From: UBA1189 sp045594245
Lineage (GTDB): Bacteria; Bacteroidota; Bacteroidia; Bacteroidales; Bacteroidaceae
DNA length: 17,246 bases
Direction of reading: 5' to 3'
NCBI GenBank assembly: GCA_045594245.1
Contig: JAZNYG010000102.1
Location: 1-17,246 of the forward strand
Shown here one piece after another: positions 8,169-15,600 of this stretch. The notes beneath the pieces were generated by a model, which was given only the letters and a program-made list of their open reading frames with translations, searched no databases and was not told the origin of the DNA. How positions within the stretch are numbered: the stretch's first letter is position 1; each line of letters begins with the position of its first letter. Position numbers and translations under genes: made by a program.

Positions 8169-9440
8169 TCATCCATTCTCCCCGAATATCACTTCGTAGA
8201 GGTCGGCAGGAAGCTTCTTGCGGATACGCTCCTTGCGCTTGCGGATAGCCGAGGGAGTGGTGTGCCCGATATAGGCAATGACATTGTTGCCATAGCCGAG
8301 GTAGGTGCAGAAGCAGCACACGAGTTCCTGCGCATTGAGGTCGAGCCCCTCGTGCAATGTGCTGCAAGCATCGTTGAAGGATTTGAGCAGTGCACTCTCT
8401 ACATCGCGTGTGGCCTCGTAGGCCATCTCGAGGAGCTCCTTTTCCTTCAGCTTCATCATATTGAGATCAGCAAAACTGTCTGTTTGCTCAAAGGTACGAC
8501 GCCCGTCTTCAAGGCTGCGGCGCAGGATGAGCGTTTCGGGTAGGGAGAATCCTCCAGTGTACTTCTCCTTTACTGCAACCTCTGAGGGGTCATAGCTGGG
8601 AGGCGGCAATTGCGGCTCTTCGCGGATGACACGCTTGCGGCGATGGCGATTAATAAAGGTGAACACAGCAACCCCGAGGGCAACGAGGATAAGGGTTATA
8701 ATAAAGGTAGGCCAATGGAAATGGAACTCACTGAACCACGATGGCTCCTTATCCTTCGGGCGGATAGTGACTTTGATGTCGCCGTTCTCTTCCAGGTCAT
8801 CGAAAGAGACGACATATCTCTGGAATCGATCCTCGAAATTGTCCATCGGTATGGGGTCAAGGCCCTTGGTAAAAATAGATTTTGTGTGAAGTTTCATATA
8901 TCTGCTAGCCGAGTCGTTCATCTCCCACCTATTATAGATATTAAACAGTATATTGCCAGCTATGTAATCAACTGTACCATGCTTATCGTGGGGCAGTGCG
9001 AGTGCCTTGTTGACGTGATATACGGCCGAGTCCCAGGAACCGGAATGCCAGAGGTCATCAGCCTTGTAAACAAGAAAGATGGGGTAGTCGGGGTGATTCT
9101 CTATATCAAAGCGCTTGGCGAGTTGGTCGAGATATTGCAGCGATTGTTTATAACTGTGCGCCTTGTATGTGGATATCCAACGCAAGTTTTTCAGCGCATT
9201 GACTACCAATGTATCACTGGACTCCTCGTTCTGCACCACTCGGGTGTAGTGATAGGCTGCCTTGTCATACAGCTGCTTGCTTCGTGCTTTCTGATCTCTC
9301 TCTTCCGATCTTATTCCCTCCCACCTGCATTCTCTTGCCATGAGATACTCCTCGATGGGAGTGAGCGTTTCCGTACGGTTACATGAGACGAAGCCGAGAG
9401 CTGAGATGGTTATCAGTAGAGTATAGACAAATGTTTTCAT
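8169..9440 (-). CDS. Membrane-anchored TPR / LuxR-like HTH regulator
   Basis: 423 residues from the ATG at 9440. The longer frame to 9488 would begin upstream of the -7 promoter box and before the signal sequence, so it is rejected. Residues 1-20 (MKTFVYTLLITISALGFVSC) are a signal or lipoprotein-like segment with Cys20. Residues about 25-220 are helical and TPR-like (repeated Tyr/Leu/Ala pairs such as YDKAAYHY and SWDSAVYHVNKALAL), expected in the periplasm. One membrane helix follows (about 244-264, FIITLILVALGVAVFTF) and then a basic RHRRKR stop-transfer. The cytoplasmic part has a charged helical linker and a C-terminal helix-turn-helix (about 369-411, LNAQELV ... IAYIGHTTPSAIRKRKERIRKKL), like the LuxR/sigma-4-type domains of Bacteroidota TPR-TM-HTH one-component regulators. 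It probably senses an envelope signal and acts on DNA from the membrane. Targets are unknown; the 11-bp repeat arrays on both sides are candidates. Confidence 0.8.
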   Translation of the reverse strand: MKTFVYTLLITISALGFVSCNRTETLTPIEEYLMARECRWEGIRSEERDQKARSKQLYDKAAYHYTRVVQNEESSDTLVVNALKNLRWISTYKAHSYKQSLQYLDQLAKRFDIENHPDYPIFLVYKADDLWHSGSWDSAVYHVNKALALPHDKHGTVDYIAGNILFNIYNRWEMNDSASRYMKLHTKSIFTKGLDPIPMDNFEDRFQRYVVSFDDLEENGDIKVTIRPKDKEPSWFSEFHFHWPTFIITLILVALGVAVFTFINRHRRKRVIREEPQLPPPSYDPSEVAVKEKYTGGFSLPETLILRRSLEDGRRTFEQTDSFADLNMMKLKEKELLEMAYEATRDVESALLKSFNDACSTLHEGLDLNAQELVCCFCTYLGYGNNVIAYIGHTTPSAIRKRKERIRKKLPADLYEVIFGENG

Positions 9441-9465
9441 TGCGTTGGATATGTTTTTAGTGTAG

Positions 9466-9473
9466 CAAAGGTA
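9466..9473 (-). promoter_or_regulatory. -7 box of the regulator gene
   Basis: On the minus strand TACCTTTG fits the Bacteroidota -7 consensus TAnnTTTG exactly and lies 25 bases before the ATG at 9440. At the expected -33 distance no TTTG is present; the area instead holds a small dyad, CGCTA-CA-TAGCG (9494-9505), and then the 11-bp repeat array. A promoter without its -33 box often needs an activator, which would fit those sites; that part is inference. Confidence 0.55.
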
Positions 9474-9504
9474 ATACTTTTCTGACACTCATGCGCTACA
9501 TAGC

Positions 9505-9559
9505 GTGTGACAAATGCGTGACAAAGGTGTGACCAAAGTGTGACAAATGCGCGACAGAG
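9505..9559. repeat. Five tandem 11-bp repeats (GYGTGACAAAT type) upstream of the regulator gene
   Basis: Five consecutive 11-base units: GTGTGACAAAT, GCGTGACAAAG, GTGTGACCAAA, GTGTGACAAAT, GCGCGACAGAG. They start about 32 bases upstream of the -7 box of the 8169-9440 regulator. Position, helical period and the second array at 8118-8161 suggest cooperative binding sites for a regulator, possibly the adjacent HTH protein. Confidence 0.8.
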
Positions 9560-9819
9560 CCTTTTGGGACACTTTCTACCGAGTAAAAAGTTCTATTTTG
9601 GTCTGGCACGGTGCAGCAGAGCTGCGGTTGATGGATGAGGGTTGAGGGATGAGAGTCCCCACGGCTTCATTTCCTATATGGCGAAAGTTCATAAATCGGT
9701 TGGCTTTGGCATAACGCAGCAAAGTACTGCCAACTTTCTCTGCGAGAAAACTCCACCGAAAACTCCGTAAAATCACCAAACATTTGTCCGAAAACGAAGA
9801 TCTCTGTGTATAAAAACTC

Positions 9820-9907
9820 AAATATCCACGGATATTTAATGAAATATCCGTGGTTACGTAATGAAATATCCACGGATACGTGATAAAATATCCATGGATA
9901 TTTAATT
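9820..9907. repeat. Four tandem 22-bp repeats with internal dyad (ATATCC-nn-GGATAT)
   Basis: AAATATCC begins at exactly 9820, 9842, 9864 and 9886, giving four 22-base units with consensus close to AAATATCCRYGGWTAYKTAATG. Each unit carries a dyad; the last contains the perfect 18-bp palindrome AAATATCCATGGATATTT (9886-9903). The 22-bp period equals about two helical turns. It could be a binding array, an iteron-like array or a simple expanded repeat. No gene overlaps it convincingly. Confidence 0.8.
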
Positions 9908-9980
9908 TTCTCGATAAATCAATCGGAAGTTTTTGTTTGCTTCTTGCAAACTATTGGGAGGTAGGCAACGACTAAACAGT

Positions 9981-10010
9981 AGAGGGTATGCCATTACTGA
10001 CATACCCTCT
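9981..10010 (-). terminator. Hairpin downstream of the lipoprotein gene, possible terminator
   Basis: AGAGGGTATG (9981-9990) and CATACCCTCT (10001-10010) form a perfect 10-bp stem with a 10-base loop, 54 bases past the stop codon at 10064. On the minus strand it is followed by ACTGTTTAG, without a real T tract, so termination is uncertain. It lies inside the inverted-repeat-bounded segment. Confidence 0.45.
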
Positions 10011-10063
10011 TCCTCTGCACTGTGCCAGGCCAAAAATAAAACTTTTTTACTCGGTGGATGGAG

Positions 10064-11053
10064 CTATCTCCACCAATTGTGTTCGAGACAAAGGCCTTTC
10101 TTGTCTGCTGCCGTAGCTTTTGTAACGCAGAATACGCCATTTGAGAGAATACCAGAATAGAGACTCAGAATTTCATTCTCATCCATGAAATAGCAAACGA
10201 CCATTCCATAAGCTTTGCCTACTCGAAACTCCATTACATCATATTTAGGTACATGCTTGTACTGGTCTACAATACGCTTAAACTCCTTGTAGTCGGTGTC
10301 ATCTGCGGCTGGACGTTGGCTATAAAGCAGATGGGTTGTGAGAGTGTCTCCATCCTTGTAATAAGCATCATTCGGAAGAAATGCATCCCACATATAGTTG
10401 GTTGCAGATGGGTACACATGCGTTTCTTGATGGCGTATCGCACGTGGGTCGTTGTATTGTGCCAGAAAGAAATCTTCCATTGGTTTGATACTCTCTGTCG
10501 ACTCCAGATTTCCTATCTTCCACATTTCTCCTAATCCTCTCACTCCAGGCTTAGTGTCGTGAATGACGCGTTTGTTGGTGCCGGCATTAATGGTAAAGAC
10601 AAAGGAAATAGAATCCTTCTGATTGTGTGGGCAGGAGCAGGTTGCCCTATTGTATTTAAAGAAGAGGGTAGATGTCTCATCGCCTTCCCTATCAGGACGA
10701 ACGCTGACAACGTAGCGGCCACTGATTCCCTTGTCGTCATTCTGACGGTCAGAGAAGATGCGATAGCTGTTGATGCTCTCAATCTTCTGGTTGATGCGGG
10801 TGACGAGGTCGAGAAACTTGAGCGTGTCATTGTCTTGGTGGCCAGTCGTTGTACCGACTTTTAGAATCAGTATATCAGAAAGACAAGACTCATGTGCCCA
10901 AGCTGAGTCAGGGTAAGCGTTGAAAACCTCTTCGACAATCTCCTCCGCGATGTCGATATTGCTTCGTGGCTGCTCGGAAGATGCTTTGGGGGTGCATTGC
11001 GTAAAGAGGCTCACGGTGAATAATGCGGCTATAAATGATACTATAGGTTTCAT
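10064..11053 (-). CDS. Predicted lipoprotein of unknown function
   Basis: 329 residues. The first 20 (MKPIVSFIAALFTVSLFTQC) form a lipoprotein signal peptide with Cys20, followed by a polar TPKASSEQPRS linker. The mature part is soluble and mixed, with a Cys pair (CSC, about residue 139-141 region, in RATCSCPHNQK) and a C-terminal half rich in Tyr and Asp. I do not recognise the family. The ATG at 11053 is supported by the signal peptide. A weak -7-like TTCCTTTG (minus strand, 11096-11089) lies upstream. It is flanked by a 120-bp palindrome on its 5' side and by the inverted-repeat segment on its 3' side, so it probably stands alone. It may sit in the inner leaflet of the outer membrane, as many such Bacteroidota lipoproteins do. 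Confidence 0.75.
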   Translation of the reverse strand: MKPIVSFIAALFTVSLFTQCTPKASSEQPRSNIDIAEEIVEEVFNAYPDSAWAHESCLSDILILKVGTTTGHQDNDTLKFLDLVTRINQKIESINSYRIFSDRQNDDKGISGRYVVSVRPDREGDETSTLFFKYNRATCSCPHNQKDSISFVFTINAGTNKRVIHDTKPGVRGLGEMWKIGNLESTESIKPMEDFFLAQYNDPRAIRHQETHVYPSATNYMWDAFLPNDAYYKDGDTLTTHLLYSQRPAADDTDYKEFKRIVDQYKHVPKYDVMEFRVGKAYGMVVCYFMDENEILSLYSGILSNGVFCVTKATAADKKGLCLEHNWWR

Positions 11054-11120
11054 AGTGTATGTTGTTTGAATTCTTTTTAATAATCACACAAAGGAATTTC
11101 TCAGGCAAGTGATTGTTGCC

Positions 11121-11240
11121 TCACACAGATCTCACAAATCTCACAGAAGAACGCATCGTTTCACTCGCGTTTGCCATCCGGATGGCCACATACGAGCGAT
11201 AGCGATGTATGCTTCTGTGGGATTTGTGAGATCTGTGTGA
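11121..11240. repeat. 120-bp near-palindrome between the anti-sigma and lipoprotein genes
   Basis: The outer arms 11121-11149 and 11212-11240 are 29 bases each and complementary with one mismatch (CTCACAGAAG against CCCACAGAAG near the inner end). The centre is the perfect 14-bp palindrome GCCATCCGGATGGC (11173-11186), and the stretches between are partly complementary (CATCG, CTCG). Transcribed, it would fold into one long cruciform-like hairpin. It begins 39 bases after the anti-sigma stop on the minus strand. It lacks a T tract, so it may be a repeat element of the REP/MITE kind more than a standard terminator. Confidence 0.75.
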
Positions 11241-11278
11241 AACTAAAATCATTTTTTTGGCGTTTATTATTGTACTTG

Positions 11279-11941
11279 TTAGTTCATCAATTCTTGTTCG
11301 AAGAGATCCATCTCGCGCGTCATGCGCTCGAACTCCTGCTCGATGTCCTGCTGCATATCGAGCAACTGCTCGTCGGTGATGCCATAGAAGATGTTGGGCG
11401 TTGCTTGCGCGAAGTCGCCCTGCTGAGGAGCCGACGGAGCGGTGGGTGTCGTCTCCTTCACGGTATGCACGATATGTTTCTCTACATACACCGTGTCGGT
11501 CTTGACAATGGTCTTTACCTCAGGCGTGGCAGTCGCCATCAACGTGCTGGAGCCGGCAGTAGTCGGGGTGACGTCCGTGGCGCTGAAGCGCATTCCGATG
11601 AAGAAGGCCGCGGCCAGCGATGCAGCTATGGCGGTGTAGCGGACGATGAGCGGCACGATGCGGCTGTGGGGCTTCTGCCCAGTAGGGAGAGGCGCGGCCT
11701 CGTGGGGTTTCTCCTCGTCTACGGGTTCGGGGGCAGGGAGCTCGAAGGTAGGTGCCAGCTCGCCACTCTCAAACACAAGGAACATGTCCCGATAGTCGGC
11801 AAACTCGTCATCGACCTCGTTCGTGCGGAAGTAGTCGGCCAGCGCAGCCTCCTGCTCGAGGCTCGTGGCGCCGTCCATAAACAGCTGCAGCAGTAAGCGC
11901 AGCTCCTCACGGTCCGTAATCTTATGTATACTCTCTTTCAT
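11279..11941 (-). CDS. Membrane anti-sigma factor-like protein, coupled to the ECF sigma gene
   Basis: 220 residues. The N-terminal ~60 residues are a short acidic-helical cytoplasmic domain (LLLQLFMDGATSLEQEAALADYF ... DYRDMFLVFESGE) of the kind seen in Bacteroidota anti-sigma proteins. There is no HxxxCxxC zinc motif. One membrane helix lies at about 95-117 (IVPLIVRYTAIAASLAAAFFIG). The periplasmic part is Thr/Pro-rich and ends in an acidic coiled coil (about 178-219, DEQLLDMQQDIEQEFERM). The ATG lies three bases after the sigma stop codon, in the same frame, and its ribosome-binding sequence AGGAGG is made of the last two Arg codons of the sigma gene. Translation is therefore probably coupled. 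It should hold the sigma factor at the membrane until a signal releases it. Role inferred from context and topology. Confidence 0.75.
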   Translation of the reverse strand: MKESIHKITDREELRLLLQLFMDGATSLEQEAALADYFRTNEVDDEFADYRDMFLVFESGELAPTFELPAPEPVDEEKPHEAAPLPTGQKPHSRIVPLIVRYTAIAASLAAAFFIGMRFSATDVTPTTAGSSTLMATATPEVKTIVKTDTVYVEKHIVHTVKETTPTAPSAPQQGDFAQATPNIFYGITDEQLLDMQQDIEQEFERMTREMDLFEQELMN

Positions 11942-11944
11942 TTC

Positions 11945-12448
11945 TCAAGTCCTCCTTAGTCTTAATTGTTCCATCACTTTGGCGCGTGCCCTTGACAGAA
12001 TCACTCTTGCCGAAGTCTCCGAGGTGCCTATGATGCGGGCAATCTCGGCAAACTCCATATTCTCTACCTGTCGCATCTGGAGCACTGCACGGTATTTGTC
12101 GGGCAGGTTACGGATGGTGGTCTTTATCCAATCCTCATCTTCCTGCTGCTCCAGACGAGTCTGGGCATTGCTCCCGTTGTCGTGGACGATGGTGTCGGTG
12201 AGTTCGTCGTGCCGGTGTCGCTGCATCGTTCGCAGCCGGTCGATGCTCAGGTTCTTGGCAATGGTAGTGCCCAGCGCCTCCATGCCTCCCTGGCCTTCGC
12301 GGATGGCGTCACGTGCTGTCCATAGTTTCAGCAGCGTGTCCTGCACCACGTCCTCGGCCTCATCATCGTCTGCCAAATAGTAAAGAGCGATTCGTTGCAG
12401 CTTCAATCTCAACTCAGGGACGACTCTTTCAAAGTCCTGTCTGTCCAT
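11945..12448 (-). CDS. ECF-family RNA polymerase sigma factor
   Basis: 167 residues from the ATG at 12448. A TTG at 12478 would add ten residues but lies inside the -7 promoter box, so it is rejected. Region 2 is seen at about 15-50 (LQRIALYYLADDDEAEDVVQDTLLKLW), matching the core-binding and -10 recognition helix of ECF sigmas. Region 4 lies at about 113-162 (LPDKYRAVLQMR ... EFAEIARIIGTSETSARVILSRARAKVMEQL), the -35-binding helix-turn-helix. Region 3 is absent, as usual for ECF. It is followed directly by its putative anti-sigma gene. Two promoters lie upstream: an ECF-type motif (12523-12548) that would make it self-activating, and a perfect housekeeping promoter (12476-12506). The likely regulon in this window includes the barrel gene at 1971-4937. 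Confidence 0.92.
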   Translation of the reverse strand: MDRQDFERVVPELRLKLQRIALYYLADDDEAEDVVQDTLLKLWTARDAIREGQGGMEALGTTIAKNLSIDRLRTMQRHRHDELTDTIVHDNGSNAQTRLEQQEDEDWIKTTIRNLPDKYRAVLQMRQVENMEFAEIARIIGTSETSARVILSRARAKVMEQLRLRRT

Positions 12449-12475
12449 TGCGTATCGAGTGCTTGTTACGTTCTG

Positions 12476-12506
12476 CAAAAATACGGTTTACTTTCCTTTT
12501 TTCAAA
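12476..12506 (-). promoter_or_regulatory. Housekeeping promoter of the sigma/anti-sigma operon
   Basis: On the minus strand TTTG (12506-12503), 19 bases, then TATTTTTG (12483-12476). This is an exact match to the Bacteroidota primary-sigma consensus TTTG-N19..21-TAnnTTTG. Predicted transcription starts near 12469, about 20 bases before the ATG at 12448. Confidence 0.75.
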
Positions 12507-12514
12507 CATCATTT

Positions 12515-12548
12515 GCCCCTAATACGTCGATGCAGCGGATTTGTTACA
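12515..12548 (-). promoter_or_regulatory. Candidate autoregulatory ECF promoter of the sigma gene
   Basis: On the minus strand TGTAACAAATC (12548-12538), then CGTATTAGGGGCA starting at 12526; TGTAAC and CGTA are 16 bases apart. Both halves and the spacer length match the motif before the 1971-4937 barrel gene. Most ECF sigma genes of this type control their own promoter, so this is the natural candidate for the recognition sequence. Confidence 0.65.
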
Positions 12549-12592
12549 CTCCGTTGCAACTTTTTTTCTCTTCTTTTTCAGAATTGCATGCA

Positions 12593-12641
12593 AACAATAG
12601 GAGGTCAGCACCGTTGAGTACCGACCTCCTTCCTTATTGTT
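12593..12641 (-). terminator. Hairpin after the DUF5107 gene, probable terminator
   Basis: AGGAGGTC (12599-12606) pairs with GACCTCCT (12623-12630) around a 16-base loop, and AACAAT (12593-12598) pairs with ATTGTT (12636-12641) across a 5-base bulge. It starts 15 bases past the stop codon at 12656 on the minus strand. There is no T tract directly after it. It separates the DUF5107 gene from the sigma promoters. Confidence 0.55.
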
Positions 12642-12655
12642 CGTATAAGCTACCA

Positions 12656-15600
12656 TTATATCTGCAGTGTCCGCAAGGCACGGATGCCCTGGTGGTTGAT
12701 GTCGAGCTGCTCTACCTCGGCGAGGTAACGCTCGGCATGTGCCTTGTCGCCCAGACCAGTGTAGCCGAGGGCGAGCATGAAGAGGCAATGGATGCGGTTC
12801 TTCTCGTTGAGGTCGCCATCCCAAATCTGCAGATCGGGCAACGAGACGGCGAAGTAGTCCATCACCTGAGGCTCGAAGAGGTGCTGCTTGCCGTAGCCGA
12901 CGAGCTTGTGGAAACGGCCATGAGCCTCGGCAGTGCGACCGAGTTTGAGGAGGGCCAGTCCCTGATAGAATATCTTCTCGGGCTTGGCATCGTTGTAGTA
13001 CATGGCTGCGGCTGGCTCGGTGGGTCCGTAGGTGGCCAACTCCCAATGCTCGCGGGCTTGCACATCGTCGCCCAACAGCTCATAGGCACAGCCCAGGAGG
13101 TAGTGGAAATCGTTGTCCTGTGCTCCCTGCAGCTTGCCCTCGCCAAGATGGTGGGGATAGAGGAGGCATTGCTTGAGCAAGCTTATGGCTTGCTCAAGCA
13201 ATGAATTATGAATTATGGATTTTGAATTATGATACTGCGTATCAAGATTCCTTGCTTGCTCGGCATAGTTCAAACAAGTTTGACTTTGCTCTCGCTGCGC
13301 TACGGAATTATGAGCATCCGACTCGAGAGTTGCAGTTTCAGTCATAATTCCTAATTCATAATTCTTAATTGAAAAGCCTGCAAGCAGGCTTTTCGCCTTC
13401 TCCACACGGGCATACTGGTACTGTGCGGGCACCTTGCCTTCGCCTCCCTCCCAGGGGTGGAAGATGTGGCTGTCGAGCAATGCCATGGCCTCATCGTAGC
13501 GCCCGAGGTGGTTGAGCAGGGTAATCTGTTCGAGCAGGAGGTCGTCGCGCTCGGCAATGAGTGCGGGGTACTGCTCCAAGTGGGCGAGGCGCTCGGCGTG
13601 GGGACGACCGGTGACCTTGTAGAGTTGATCGAGCTCCATGAGGATGCGGCTGTCGGTGGGGTCGAGGCGGAAGGCACGCTCCATATACTCGAGGGCGAGC
13701 TGGCGATTGTGCTCCTTGTTATAATAGTACAGGGCGAGGTTACGCCATACGGTGGGGAACTCGGCATCGCGCTGGGCCGAGAGCTCCCAGTTTTCCTTGG
13801 CAAGGTGGTACTGGCGCTTGTCGTAGTAGAGGCATCCGAGGAAATAGGGTGCGCGGGCACCCTGAGGAGGGCAGCGCTTGGCGATGGTGAGCACCTGCAC
13901 ATCTTCGAGGCGGTTGGGGAAGCAGCAGCGTGGGTCGGTATGCTCGGCACGGGCAAAGTGGGCATTGGCCTCATCGATGAGTCCCTGCCCCTGCATGAAG
14001 TAGCCGAGGTAGTAGGAAGTGAGGGGTGATGCCTGGGCCAACTGCTCGGCTACGGCGGGGATGGTGAGCACCTGCACGGCCTCATCGAAGAGGCGCGCTT
14101 GGGCATAGTCGAGAGCAAGCTCGTGGTAGTTGCACACCTCGCCATGCATGAGGGTGATGAGGCGTTGTAGGGGTTCTTCGCTACCGGTGATGAGGCATTC
14201 CTCAAACATGCAGCCGTAGTTGAAGAGGTCTATAGTGTAGGACTCGTGTATCCACGCGAGAGCCTCATCGCTCTTGCCCAGCTTACGCAAGATGGAAGCC
14301 TTCAGGGCGCGTGCCTTATGGTTGTGGCTGTTGTGGATGAGGCAACGGTTGACCTCGTCGAGGGCATTGTCGAAGTCACGCATGCCAGTGCTAATGCAAG
14401 CGGCCTCAAAGTAGGCGGCATCGGCCCAAGCCTTGTTCCACGTAGCCTTCCAGAAGAGTTCGTGTGCTTCGTAGGGACGGAACTGATACTTGAGGCAAAG
14501 GGCGAGGTTGTAGATGGGCTCTCCGTCGTAGGGGTTGGGGTTGCGGCGCTGCAGCACCTTGACAGCAGTGCGCAGGTAGGGCTCGGCCTTGTCGAAGCAG
14601 CCACGGCGCAGGTACCACAGACCTACCTGATTGTTGCAACGGTAGTCCATTGGATCACGACGCAGAGCCTCCTCGTAGTAGTCGAGAGCCGACCACGTGG
14701 CGTGGCGGTACTGCTCGAGGTGCAGACCAGTGAGGTAGAGTTGGTCGATGGTCTTGATATCCTCGGGGCGCAGAGCGGCCTCGGCAGCATCGGGGATGGG
14801 GCGTATATCATCGGGCTCGGCTTGCCAGGTGAGGACGGTATGGGTGCGGTGTGAGGGGTCGGCCACATCGGGGCGCGAGAGATATACGGAGAGTTCGTCA
14901 ATGCTGTGTCCCTGCAGGTCGATAACCTCATCGAAGAGCACTTCGGGCGAGAGGGTCACGGTCTTGCGCAGCAGATATTGGGCGCGATGGGTGAGCACGG
15001 TAATCTCAATCTCTTGCTTGGAGGTGGCATATACCTGGAGGCGACCATTCTCGTGGATATTCATCACGAAGTCCTTGCTGGCCTGCTTCACGATGCCGAG
15101 GTCGCGGTAGGGCATGAAGTACTGCACAAACTGCTTCTCCTCGTAGGGCATGAGCCAAGTGAAGTCGGGCTGGTTCTCGGTGTAGACGCCTGCCATGAGT
15201 TCTATGTAGGGGCGGAACACACCGGGTGCGCCCTCATAGTCATCGTCGGTGAGGCAGCGGTCCCACGCGCGGCCAAAGTCGCCATTGCCCCAGGTCCATT
15301 GTTTCTTGCCGGGACTGAAGTGGTGGCTGGCCACATGGAGCATGCCGCCCTGGGTATCGTTCTCGTAGCCTCCCTCGAAGTCGTACTTGGAGTTGACGGC
15401 CATGTAGGAGGTGGGCACGGGGATGTTCTTGTAGTTGGAGATGTCGACACCGGCCGAGTAGTCCATCTTATAATAGGTGCCCGTGGCGATGGGGAATGAG
15501 CTCACGGCACGCTTGCCATGATCGAAGACGGCATTCACATCGGGCGGAAACACGCTCTGGTAGTGGTCGCCCACCTCAACGGCGGGGTTGGCCCACCAGA

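Larger units (their letters stand above)
9579..10054. mobile_element. 476-bp MITE-like segment bounded by imperfect ~41-bp inverted repeats
   Basis: The left end (9579-9620) begins CCGAGTAAAAAGTT and continues through GGTCTGGCACGGTGCAG. The reverse complement of the right end (10014-10054) begins CCGAGTAAAAAAGTTTT and continues through GGCCTGGCACAGTGCAG. The two ends match at most positions with a few substitutions and one- to two-base gaps. The interior is AT-rich, with no convincing gene. It holds a purine-rich GGATGAGGGTTGAGGGATGAG-like stretch (about 9631-9653), a 4 x 22-bp repeat and a 10-bp hairpin. No transposase is present and no clear target-site duplication was seen. The right end lies 9 bases past the stop of the 10064-11053 gene. 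This segment fills most of the large gap between 9440 and 10064. It could instead be a pair of diverged regulatory palindromes. Confidence 0.55.

Noticed and set aside
9441..9488. N-terminal extension of the TPR/HTH regulator
   Set aside because: It would place 16 polar residues before the signal segment and start upstream of the -7 box.
9576..9873. Two short minus-strand open frames in the gap (81 and 68 residues)
   Set aside because: Their sequence is made from the inverted end and the 22-bp repeats; no start signal, signal peptide or domain supports them.
8118..9907. CRISPR array
   Set aside because: The 11-bp and 22-bp units are directly adjacent without unique spacers, and no cas gene is present.
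12449..12478. TTG start ten codons upstream for the sigma factor
   Set aside because: The TTG is part of the predicted -7 box, so it would not be transcribed from that promoter, and ATG at 12448 gives a normal ECF length.
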